DNA from: Hyphomicrobiales bacterium
Lineage (GTDB): Bacteria; Pseudomonadota; Alphaproteobacteria; Rhizobiales; Xanthobacteraceae
Reading direction: 5' to 3'
DNA length: 8,440 nucleotides
Assembly (NCBI GenBank): GCA_016201085.1
Contig: JACQDO010000223.1
Span: forward strand, 1 to 8,440
The notes beneath the pieces were generated by a model. The model saw only the letters and a list, made by a program, of their open reading frames with translations. It was not told the DNA's origin and did no database searches. Below, one piece after another: positions 1 through 5,578 of the stretch (its first letter is position 1; the number at the start of each line of letters is the position of its first letter). Position numbers and translations under genes: made by a program.

Positions 1-879
1 GATGTGCCACAGCAATCCGTAAATGATCGGAATGTCGGTGCCGTTACGGATGCGCACATGCTCGGTCGCGTGCGCGGCGGTGCGCGTGAAGCGCGGCTCG
101 ATCACGAACACGTTCGCCCGGTTGACTTCCTTGCCTTCCAGCACGTGTTGCAACGATACCGGATGCGCTTCCGCGGCATTCGAGCCCATGAAGATGATGG
201 TCTTCGAGTTGCGGATGTCGGTGTAGCTGTTGGTCATCGCGCCGTAGCCCCAAGTGTTGGCCACGCCGGCGACGGTGGTGGAGTGACAGATGCGCGCCTG
301 GTGGTCGCACGAATTGGTGCCCCAGAACGCCGCGAATTTGCGGAACAGATAGGAGCCTTCGTTGGTGAACTTGGCGGAGCCCAGCCAGTAGACCGATTCG
401 GCGCCCGACTTGCCGCGGATCTCGTTCATCTTGTCGCCGATCTCGTTGATCGCGACGTCCCAGGAAATCTTCGTCCACTCGCCGTTCACCAACTTCATCG
501 GATAGCGCAGGCGGCGATCGCCATGCACCAGCTCGCGCGTCGCCGCGCCCTTGGCGCAATGCGATCCGCGATTGATCGGGCTTTCCCAGCCCGGCTCTTG
601 TCCGACCCATACGCCGTTCGACACTTCGCCGATCACGGTGCAACCGACCGAACAATGCGTGCAGATATTCTTGCGGATGGTGGCGCCGGCGACATTGGGG
701 CCGGCCGCTTCCGCCTTGCGCACGCTGGCGAGCGGCAGCGCGCCGATGCCGGCAAGACCGCCGGCCACTAGGCCGGACTTGCGCAGGAAGCTGCGGCGAT
801 CCAAGCCGCCCGTCTGGTTGCCGATGCTCGCTGCGAGATTGCCGCGGCGCGCCTGGCGTTCTGTTCGCTTGATCAACAT
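1..879 (-). CDS. fdhA: Formate dehydrogenase catalytic (alpha) subunit, Tat-exported, N-terminal part; runs off the window
   Basis: This is the catalytic subunit of a Mo/W-bis-MGD formate dehydrogenase, which oxidises formate to CO2 on the periplasmic side and passes electrons to an iron-sulfur beta subunit and a cytochrome b. Only the first 293 residues are present; the frame is open to the window edge. A twin-arginine leader (DRRSFLRKSG, about residues 27-36) is followed by a hydrophobic stretch and an AEA-type cleavage region near residue 59. The 4Fe-4S site is C73-x2-C76-x3-C80 with C108, followed by the conserved K110 of this family. The active-site segment reads ARIC198HSTTVAG. Alignment from memory with E. 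coli FdnG places Cys198 where FdnG has selenocysteine, followed by the family His. Further FdnG-like landmarks follow: GAMTNSYTDIRN, GSNAAEAHP and EPRFTRTAA. The ATG at 879 has GGAGG seven bases upstream, directly behind the stop of the preceding gene. Beta and gamma subunit genes are expected beyond position 1 but are not visible. Confidence 0.96.
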   Translation of the reverse strand, partial: MLIKRTERQARRGNLAASIGNQTGGLDRRSFLRKSGLVAGGLAGIGALPLASVRKAEAAGPNVAGATIRKNICTHCSVGCTVIGEVSNGVWVGQEPGWESPINRGSHCAKGAATRELVHGDRRLRYPMKLVNGEWTKISWDVAINEIGDKMNEIRGKSGAESVYWLGSAKFTNEGSYLFRKFAAFWGTNSCDHQARICHSTTVAGVANTWGYGAMTNSYTDIRNSKTIIFMGSNAAEAHPVSLQHVLEGKEVNRANVFVIEPRFTRTAAHATEHVRIRNGTDIPIIYGLLWHI

Positions 880-892
880 GGTGCGCCCTCCC

Positions 893-1096
893 TCAGCCCG
901 GATAACGGTTGACGCGGTAATAGGCTTTCACGTGGTCGGTCTCCTTGTAGCGGGCCTTCTTTTTCTCCGCGTCGGACTCGGCGGCCACCGCCGGGGTCGC
1001 GAGCGGCGCTGCCGCCACCACGGCCACGCCCGCGCCGGCACCCATCGCGCGCAGGAAATCGCGACGGCCTAGCTTCGATTTTTCCGGTTGTTTCAT
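893..1096 (-). CDS. Tat-signal mini-protein of the formate dehydrogenase locus (FdhX-like)
   Basis: This encodes a 67-residue protein of the small twin-arginine type usually found just upstream of formate dehydrogenase catalytic-subunit genes. The Tat motif is GRRDFLRAMG (residues 10-19), followed by an Ala/Val/Gly-rich hydrophobic core and an AVAAES cleavage-like site around residue 40. The remaining tail of about 27 residues is charged and ends VKAYYRVNRYPG, with no cysteines or cofactor motifs. Two in-frame ATGs exist, at 1102 and 1096. The second is preferred because GGAGG lies 8 bases before it but only 2 bases before the first. The stop is 13 bases from the fdhA start, and the fdhA Shine-Dalgarno follows that stop directly, so the two genes are almost certainly co-transcribed. 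Its role is unknown: a small exported subunit, an escort or an assembly factor of the dehydrogenase are all possible. The family placement is from context and leader type. Confidence 0.88.
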   Translation of the reverse strand: MKQPEKSKLGRRDFLRAMGAGAGVAVVAAAPLATPAVAAESDAEKKKARYKETDHVKAYYRVNRYPG

Positions 1097-1103
1097 CGCC
1101 ATT

Positions 1104-1110
1104 CCCTCCT
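1104..1110 (-). promoter_or_regulatory. Ribosome binding site that decides the start of the Tat mini-protein
   Basis: The minus strand reads AGGAGGG here. GGAGG stands 8 bases before the ATG at 1096 but only 2 bases before the alternative in-frame ATG at 1102. Normal spacing therefore favours the shorter protein. Confidence 0.7.
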
Positions 1111-1137
1111 CGAAATTGATGACGTCCTTCGACTGCC

Positions 1138-1914
1138 TTATGCCGGCAGATCGAAGGCCTCCGCTTCGATATCCATGAAGACGCGGCCGAGCGTTCCCAC
1201 CCGGCGATAGAAATCGGCAGCCGCGGCCTGTTGCAGATCGCTGAAGAAACGTCCGATCCAGGGCGCCATGTGCTTGTCGAAGATCAGCCGATCGGTCCCG
1301 GCCGGCGCCGGTAGGCGGCCGTTCGCCAGACCCGCCATGATCTCGCACAGAATTCCGACATGATCTTCCGGCTCCGCCACGCCGTCGGCGCGCGCAATGC
1401 CGATCTTGACGAGGTCCTCGCGCAGCCGCGCCAGCGGCCGCTCGTGCAGAAAGCCGGTGAGATAATAGGAGCCGTAGGGCAGCAGCTCGCCGCGGCCGAG
1501 GCCGATGAACAGGTCGAAGAATTCGCGCTCGACGCGATGCGCGTCGGCATTGCTGGCCGCTTCGGCCAGCGCGACATGCGCCATGCCGAGCGGGCTGGCA
1601 TCGCCGCGCAGCTCGGACAAATTCGACAGCAAGTTCGCGTCCGGCGCGCGATTGAGCAGCGCCGCCAGCAGGGCGTATTCCTGCGCGCGCGCCGCATCCA
1701 TTTCATCGATGTCGCCAGCCATCTGTATTCCGCTGTAAAGATCGGGCCGCAAGACGGCGCGGTCGACGCCGGTGACGGCTTCGACCGAAACGACCCGCTC
1801 TGCGGGAACGCGAGTCCAGTTGGAGACGGACGGTTGCGAAATGCCGATTTGACGCGCAAGTTCGCCGACGCCGCCGACGGCGCGTATCGCTTCGGATAGT
1901 CCGGGTTCCCTCAT
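1138..1914 (-). CDS. TorD-family chaperone fused to an N-terminal YdaS-like helix-turn-helix domain
   Basis: This is a 258-residue two-domain cytoplasmic protein. Residues about 7-57 look like a YdaS/Cro-type HTH: VGELARQIGI then SQPSVSNWTR form the two core helices, with a typical VEAVTGVDRAVLRPDLY end. Residues about 68-258 are a TorD-type all-helical redox-enzyme chaperone: EFFDLFIGLGRGELLPYGSYYLTG (131-154, consecutive), RPLARLRED (159-167), the family EPEDH signature (181-185), and FDKHMAPWIGRFFSDL (212-227). TorD-family proteins bind the twin-arginine leader of molybdoenzymes and hold the apoprotein until the cofactor is inserted; here the obvious client is the adjacent dehydrogenase. 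The start at 1914 is required for the HTH, although the Shine-Dalgarno is poor and the leader is A-rich. A TorD-only start at Met65 (MAGDID) is possible but would waste a clearly conserved domain. It lies 41 bases upstream of the Tat mini-protein gene and is probably co-transcribed with it and fdhA. The HTH suggests it could also act as a transcriptional regulator, which is inference. Confidence 0.93.
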   Translation of the reverse strand: MREPGLSEAIRAVGGVGELARQIGISQPSVSNWTRVPAERVVSVEAVTGVDRAVLRPDLYSGIQMAGDIDEMDAARAQEYALLAALLNRAPDANLLSNLSELRGDASPLGMAHVALAEAASNADAHRVEREFFDLFIGLGRGELLPYGSYYLTGFLHERPLARLREDLVKIGIARADGVAEPEDHVGILCEIMAGLANGRLPAPAGTDRLIFDKHMAPWIGRFFSDLQQAAAADFYRRVGTLGRVFMDIEAEAFDLPA

Positions 1915-1969
1915 CCCTGATTCGTCTTTTTGTTTTGTTGTTTTTGATTTTTACGATTTGTTGACGGCG

Positions 1970-1999
1970 AGCCTATCGGCCCAACAAAGAGTGGGTCAA
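1970..1999 (-). promoter_or_regulatory. Candidate sigma-70-type promoter for torD-Tat protein-fdhA
   Basis: On the minus strand TTGACC (1999-1994) is followed after 18 bases by TAGGCT (1975-1970). The -35 is close to consensus and the -10 is weak. Its -35 box overlaps the last base of the dyad at 1999-2013, the position expected for an activator or an autoregulator. Transcription from it would give an A-rich leader (about 1915-1960, almost no G on the minus strand), which may help translation start because the RBS before 1914 is poor. Sequence inspection only. Confidence 0.4.
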
Positions 2000-2013
2000 T
2001 AGCCTAAGGCTAT
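1999..2013. promoter_or_regulatory. Perfect dyad ATAGCC-TAA-GGCTAT, candidate operator
   Basis: Two perfect 6-base inverted arms are separated by three bases, in the 145-bp gap between the DUF3306 gene and the HTH-TorD gene, immediately upstream of a candidate -35 box. The site also fits a LysR-type T-N11-A pattern (T2000, A2012). There is no T-run after it on either strand, so it is not a terminator. The binding protein is unknown. Candidates are the HTH domain of the neighbouring TorD fusion or an unlinked LysR-type regulator. The half-site ATAGCC recurs in the divergent promoter at 5555-5560. Confidence 0.5.
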
Positions 2014-2059
2014 AAGTCGGATCATAATTTAGCGAGCGGACGCGGAATAAAGCTGCAGC

Positions 2060-2716
2060 TCACTGCGGCATCGCGCTGCCATGCCGCCGCCCTTTGGTCG
2101 CCTCGGCGCGTTCCCGCGACTCGTCGTATTGCGACGCAACATTCGCATCGCGTTGCAGCAAAGGATCGGTGTTCTGCGTCAACTGCTTTTTCGTTTCGGT
2201 TGGCGTCGATTCGTTGGCAATGGGAGCAGGAACGTTCGCCTCCGCCGGCGCTGAGCCATCGGTGTGCTGCGTCGGTTCCGCATCGCCAAAGACTTCGGCG
2301 ACAAGTTTCTTGACGTCGACGCCCGGATCGAGCGCGCCAAACCCCGGCACGTTGTCCATTCCGACGCCTTCCCAGAAATTCTCGTTCGGCCCGATGTAAT
2401 CGCGGATCGCCGGATCGCTCGACCACGCACGCCGCAGTGCCGCATGCTTGAGCGCCGCTGGCACGCCGGCTTGCAGGAACGCCCGGATGTCGGAATTGGC
2501 GCCAATCGAATCGAGCGAAGGCAGTTGACTGACGTCGAATTCCGGCAGCGCCGCCGCTTCTCCTTGCCGTGCGGACGCCATAGCCGCCGCCTTTGCCGCT
2601 TCCTCGCCCGCAGGAGACGCATCCGTAGTCTGCGGCGGTTGCGCCGGAACTTTTTCGTCCGCCGGCTCCAGCTTGCGGCGCGACCAGCGCGTGAGGAAGT
2701 TTTCCTGATCGCTCAT
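2060..2716 (-). CDS. DUF3306-family protein of the formate dehydrogenase accessory operon
   Basis: This is a 218-residue soluble protein of unknown function matching the DUF3306 pattern. It has a short basic N-terminus (NFLTRWSRRKLE, residues 6-17), a Pro/Ala-rich linker, then the family core from about residue 58: FDVSQLPSLDSIGANSDIRA, PAALKHAALRRAWSSDPAI, and the aromatic stretch DYIGPNENFW leading to VPGFGALDPG. The last 65 or so residues are Glu/Gln/Thr/Asn-rich and look disordered. There is no signal peptide, membrane segment or cysteine motif. Its start overlaps the stop of the DUF3305 gene by four bases (ATGA), so translation is coupled. DUF3305 and DUF3306 genes are known as neighbours in such loci. 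A role as an assembly or scaffold partner in dehydrogenase maturation is inferred only from position. Confidence 0.88.
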   Translation of the reverse strand: MSDQENFLTRWSRRKLEPADEKVPAQPPQTTDASPAGEEAAKAAAMASARQGEAAALPEFDVSQLPSLDSIGANSDIRAFLQAGVPAALKHAALRRAWSSDPAIRDYIGPNENFWEGVGMDNVPGFGALDPGVDVKKLVAEVFGDAEPTQHTDGSAPAEANVPAPIANESTPTETKKQLTQNTDPLLQRDANVASQYDESRERAEATKGRRHGSAMPQ

Positions 2717-3225
2717 TTCCGCTCCACCGGCGGGCCGCGCCGTCCCATCGCCTCCGGATTGGCCCGGTCGCGCTTGCGTTTCACGAACACCTCTTCGACA
2801 TGGTGCTCGGCCACGAAGGCCGCAATGGCGTCCTGCACCGGCTTGGGCATGGCCACCGTATCGACCAGATTGGCGCCGGCTTCGGTCATGGCTTCGCCTT
2901 CGGCCGGATCGGCCGTAACCGCCGCCAGTTCATAGGGTGGATCGGCCTCGACCGGCCGCAGGACGATCCACAGCAGCGGCGTTTCCAGTCGGAGATTGTC
3001 GCGATAATTGGCGGTTTCCGTTCGATACAGTTCGATAGCGGCGGAACCGACATAGAAGCTCGCCCGCTCGCCATCATCGTTGAGCTTGGTCCAGGGCGGC
3101 GTTTCCGGCACGCCCACCAGCACGCTGGCCGGACGCCAGTAGAAATCCGCCCATTGGCTCGCGCTTTTGCTGCGCTCGACCACGACGCCGACGGCAATGC
3201 TGGCAAGCGCGGGTACGGCGCTCAT
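2713..3225 (-). CDS. DUF3305-family protein of the formate dehydrogenase accessory operon
   Basis: This is a 170-residue soluble protein of unknown function. Recognisable DUF3305 features are an N-terminal GVVVERSKSASQWADFYWRP stretch, a central FYVGSAAIELYRTETANYRD segment and LLWIVLRPVE, giving a mainly beta/alpha globular domain over residues 10-100. The C-terminal third is helical and ends in a basic tail (VKRKRDRANPEAMGRRG). No cysteines, export signal or membrane segments are seen. The ATG at 3225 overlaps the TGA of the upstream DUF6352 gene by four bases, and its own stop overlaps the DUF3306 start in the same way, so it is probably made in step with both. Function is not established. 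Cytoplasmic location and pairing with DUF3306 are inferred from sequence and context. Confidence 0.88.
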   Translation of the reverse strand: MSAVPALASIAVGVVVERSKSASQWADFYWRPASVLVGVPETPPWTKLNDDGERASFYVGSAAIELYRTETANYRDNLRLETPLLWIVLRPVEADPPYELAAVTADPAEGEAMTEAGANLVDTVAMPKPVQDAIAAFVAEHHVEEVFVKRKRDRANPEAMGRRGPPVERK

Positions 3226-4229
3226 CCGACCGCCTCCAGATGCCGGATCGGCAAGCCGGTGGCCAGGTTCTGCGGCTTCATGCGGATGGTCTTGTCGCGC
3301 GTCATGGCCAGCATCAAATAAACCGGCTCGCCTTTGACCTTGTCCAACACCACCGCCGGATCGCGGAAGGTGAGCACGAACAGCCCGACCACGCGCGCCA
3401 GGGTGGCTTCGTCGACCTCCTCGCCGTTCCACATCATGTCGCCGATCTTGGTGGCGTCGGCATCGAGCCCGACATACCAGGTGAGCACCACTTCGCGCAG
3501 CTCGGTGAGCGGCTCGATCGTCACCTCGACGCCGAGCACATGCGCGATCCAACGCCGCATCGCCTCGGCCAGCGCGACCAGGCCTTCGCGCCCGGCGGTG
3601 AGATCGAGCGCCATGTCGAACCGGTCGCTGCGCTCCCAATAGCTCGCCGCATTGTTGTCGTTGAGCACGTCGATGGCGGCCTCGGCCGGAATTCCCAGCA
3701 TCGACACCAGCGGCGTCACCGGCGTTGGATTAATGCCGCCAATGGTTTCCTCGTCGGCGGCGATCAGCGAATTCTCGTGCAAGGTGACGCGTTGCGGGCG
3801 GAAGAACAATTCGGCGGCGCGCAGCACATGCGCATCCTCGACGCCATCGAGCGCGTTGCGCAGGATCACGTGCACCAGTTGATTGACGAACAGCAGCGGC
3901 GTCTGGCCCACGCCATTGCGCATCAGCTCGGCATAGGCGCCTTCCAGCGTCTGATGGCGCAGCAGCAGATCGCGGAAGGCGATCAGCACCTGCCAGTTCT
4001 CGCGCGCATCGGCATCGGCAATGGCAGCGATGTCGGAGGCGGCAATCCGCATGCGTGGATCGGCGAGCAATGCGCCGTGCAGCGTGCGCTCGACCGCGCA
4101 GGCCTCGGGCGGCGGAATCAGCTCCGGCCGCGCCAGATAGACTTTCAGGAACTCGTCGGTCAGCGCCAGCCCGCCGCTGGCGTCGCGGTCGAGCAGATGA
4201 TGGCCGCAGGAGAGCCAGAAGTCCTTCAT
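3222..4229 (-). CDS. DUF6352-family protein of the formate dehydrogenase accessory operon
   Basis: This is a 335-residue cytoplasmic protein of unknown function that I match to the DUF6352 family by its start (KDFWLSCGHHLLDRD) and gene neighbourhood. It begins with a Cys-Gly-His-His cluster (C8, H10, H11), followed by a long, mostly helical body. This includes LTDEFLKVYLARPELIPPPEACAVERTLH, split here as LTDEFLKVYLARPE (23-36) and PPPEACAVER (39-48). Later come TPVTPLVSMLGIP and KPQNLATGLPIRHLEAVG at the C-terminus. No cofactor motif is complete enough to name. The ATG at 4229 forms an ATGA overlap with the stop of the DUF6505 gene; a longer frame upstream exists but would overlap that gene extensively and is rejected. 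Its conserved place among Fdh accessory genes suggests a maturation role, which is inference. The conserved N-terminal Cys/His residues could be a metal or cluster ligand set. Confidence 0.85.
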   Translation of the reverse strand: MKDFWLSCGHHLLDRDASGGLALTDEFLKVYLARPELIPPPEACAVERTLHGALLADPRMRIAASDIAAIADADARENWQVLIAFRDLLLRHQTLEGAYAELMRNGVGQTPLLFVNQLVHVILRNALDGVEDAHVLRAAELFFRPQRVTLHENSLIAADEETIGGINPTPVTPLVSMLGIPAEAAIDVLNDNNAASYWERSDRFDMALDLTAGREGLVALAEAMRRWIAHVLGVEVTIEPLTELREVVLTWYVGLDADATKIGDMMWNGEEVDEATLARVVGLFVLTFRDPAVVLDKVKGEPVYLMLAMTRDKTIRMKPQNLATGLPIRHLEAVG

Positions 4230-4762
4230 TTGCGCTCCCGTTCGGCCATGCCGAGCAAATCGACCGACTCGGCCGGCTGGTCGTCGCCCTCGACCTCGAG
4301 GAAGGAGAAGGCACGCGCCGGCTTTTCCCCGTTGCGCGGACGCAAGGTGCGGAATTGTTCGCGCACTTCGCCATCGTCGTAGCTGCGATGCACCGCCACC
4401 AGCATATCCTTGGGTTGCGTGCACAGCGATTGTGCGAAGGCGACTTCTTCTTCCGCCGCCGTCATGGCCTCGGCAAGGCTGGGCGCGCCGAAATGGGCGA
4501 CCAATTGATGGGCCAGTTGATCGATGGCTGTCCGCCGGTCGTCTTCCGTGGCGTCCACAATCTGGACCAGCGTCGACCAGCCGAGCGAGCTTAGCCCAAG
4601 AAATCCGCTACGGAACGCGGTGCGCGCTTTGCCCGCAAGCGTGGCAGGATCGCTATTCCAGAACACGAAGGCGCCGGACACCGCCCATTCGCCCGGCTCG
4701 GCCGCCTGCTCGAACACGAAGGTGTCCGAGGGATCGAGCCGTATGGTGCGCAGAAGTTTCAC
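4226..4762 (-). CDS. DUF6505-family protein of the formate dehydrogenase accessory operon
   Basis: This is a 178-residue soluble protein of unknown function, recognised as DUF6505-like from its N-terminus (KLLRTIRLDPSDTFVFEQAA) and from its place between the ligase-like and DUF6352 genes. Further features are WAVSGAFVFWNSDP, SGFLGLSSLGWSTLV and a helical TAAEEEVAFAQSL segment. One cysteine lies in QSLCTQPKDM; there is no export signal. The start is GTG at 4762, in a GTGA overlap with the TGA of the upstream gene. No nearby ATG in the frame fits the conserved N-terminus, and the much longer upstream open frame is an antisense shadow of the ferredoxin and ligase region. The tight coupling on both sides argues that it works in a complex or pathway with its neighbours. 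No biochemical role can be assigned. Confidence 0.84.
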   Translation of the reverse strand: MKLLRTIRLDPSDTFVFEQAAEPGEWAVSGAFVFWNSDPATLAGKARTAFRSGFLGLSSLGWSTLVQIVDATEDDRRTAIDQLAHQLVAHFGAPSLAEAMTAAEEEVAFAQSLCTQPKDMLVAVHRSYDDGEVREQFRTLRPRNGEKPARAFSFLEVEGDDQPAESVDLLGMAERERK

Positions 4763-5514
4763 GTGCGCGGCCCCTTGGCGATGGGATCGAACCAGGACGG
4801 TTGCGCGAGCCGCGCCAGCAGCGGTTTGCGCTCGACCTCGACCTTGCCTATGCGGCGCACCAGCAGATCGCCATTCTCGTCGATGTCGCGGCGCAGGCCG
4901 CTCGCAGCCGGTAGCCGCGCCAGATAGGTTTTTGCCACCGCCGCGAAACCGCTCTCCTTCCAGGAGTCCACCGCGAGCATGAAATGACGGGCGAAGCTTT
5001 CCACCACCTGGCTGGACAGCACGTCGGTGAAGCCTTCCTCCTCGAGCGCGGTGACCAGCGGATTCAAGCCCGGCTCGACGCCGGTCATCGACACGGTGCG
5101 GACCATGGCGCCGAACACCAGCCACGGCGGCGTTTCGTTTTCCTTTATGCCTTGCGGCCAGGCCAGCCGTCCGCCGCCCACAAGCCCGCCATTGACCGCG
5201 ACCGCATCCGGCCAGTCGATGGTGATGGCGGTTTCCGGTTGCGCGTGCGCCGCCAGCGCATCGGCGAGTGCCGCGATGCCGGCATAGAAGACGCGGCGCG
5301 CGAGCGCCAGCGGCTCCTCCGGTTCCAGCACCACGGCGAATTCGGCGAGATCGAAACGTCCGACATAGACCAGCGTGCCGGCGCCCTGCTCGCTTGCCAC
5401 CGCTATGGCGTGGATGAAGGCGTCGCCCAACTCGCGCAGACGCACGGCGACGAACGGCGGCGGCAGCGCCAGTTCGGGCGCAGACGTTCGCGAACGGGCC
5501 GTATCCAGTGGCAT
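4759..5514 (-). CDS. Biotin/lipoate-protein ligase-like protein without the catalytic lysine (possible pseudoenzyme)
   Basis: This is a 251-residue protein resembling the BPL/LplA/LipB fold plus a small DUF4444-like C-terminal domain (IDENGDLLVRRIG, residues 211-223). Landmarks of the ligase fold are LPPPFVAVRLRELGDAF (17-33), the TIDWPDAVAVNGG segment (98-110), equivalent to KWPND in BirA, and LVFGAMVRTVSM (132-143). Two hallmarks are missing. The GRGRxGR adenylate loop reads GAGTLVYVGR (44-53). The segment that should carry the catalytic lysine (KLAGIL in BirA) reads GLVGGGRLAW (110-119). It may therefore bind a ligand or protein rather than ligate biotin or lipoate. It is the first gene of the minus-strand run, and its stop overlaps the next start (GTGA). 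Its own RBS is weak, with a GAGCG-T-CGCTC palindrome (plus strand 5516-5526) just before the ATG. It is probably transcribed from the divergent region shared with the ferredoxin gene. Confidence 0.86.
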   Translation of the reverse strand: MPLDTARSRTSAPELALPPPFVAVRLRELGDAFIHAIAVASEQGAGTLVYVGRFDLAEFAVVLEPEEPLALARRVFYAGIAALADALAAHAQPETAITIDWPDAVAVNGGLVGGGRLAWPQGIKENETPPWLVFGAMVRTVSMTGVEPGLNPLVTALEEEGFTDVLSSQVVESFARHFMLAVDSWKESGFAAVAKTYLARLPAASGLRRDIDENGDLLVRRIGKVEVERKPLLARLAQPSWFDPIAKGPRT

Positions 5515-5578
5515 CGAGCGTCGCTCTTACTTTCCCATTGGAATGACTATAGTTATAGCCTCCGGAGGTCCGAGGCCA
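5515..5578. promoter_or_regulatory. Divergent promoter region with a CTATA-GT-TATAG dyad
   Basis: This 64-bp gap separates two divergent genes. A perfect inverted repeat, CTATA-GT-TATAG (5547-5558), supplies -10-like hexamers on both strands. TATAGT (5548-5553) points towards the 4Fe-4S gene, and TATAAC (minus strand, 5557-5552) points towards the ligase-like operon. Neither has a good -35 at 17 bases, which would fit activator dependence. Directly adjoining is a second palindrome, CCTCCGGAGG (5559-5568), which contains the Shine-Dalgarno of the plus-strand gene. The minus strand reads AGGCTATAA at 5561-5553, identical to nine bases of the dyad region upstream of the HTH-TorD gene (plus strand, 2007-2015). 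This suggests, but does not prove, a shared regulator. Confidence 0.5.
5564..5569 (+). promoter_or_regulatory. Shine-Dalgarno GGAGGT fixing the GTG start of the 4Fe-4S gene
   Basis: GGAGGT lies nine bases before the GTG at 5579 and is the only strong RBS near the start. An in-frame ATG at 5543 would put twelve extra residues before the conserved NILICSC start. It would also place the start codon upstream of the candidate -10, so it is less likely. Confidence 0.75.

Noticed and set aside
4..771. A 255-codon plus-strand open frame opposite fdhA
   Set aside because: The minus-strand frame shows the full set of formate dehydrogenase motifs; the plus-strand frame shows none.
1744..1914. A YdaS/YdaT-type toxin-antitoxin system suggested by the HTH domain
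   Set aside because: The HTH is part of a single chain with TorD, there is no partner toxin gene beside it, and the context is enzyme maturation.
1961..1984. FNR/FixK-type box starting TTGAC and ending CCAA
   Set aside because: The half-sites do not match TTGAT-N4-ATCAA in sequence or spacing.
1999..2013. The dyad read as a terminator of the DUF3306 operon
   Set aside because: The stem is only six base pairs with a three-base loop, and there is no T-run on the minus strand after it (TGACCC follows).
3240..4382. A 380-codon plus-strand open frame opposite the DUF6352 gene
   Set aside because: It is rich in His/Gln/Arg, has no recognisable domain, and lies wholly antisense to a gene with coupled overlaps on both sides.
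5516..5526. GAGCG-T-CGCTC as a regulatory hairpin before the ligase-like start
   Set aside because: A one-base loop cannot fold as a stable hairpin with full arms. It may lower RBS access, but there is no further support.
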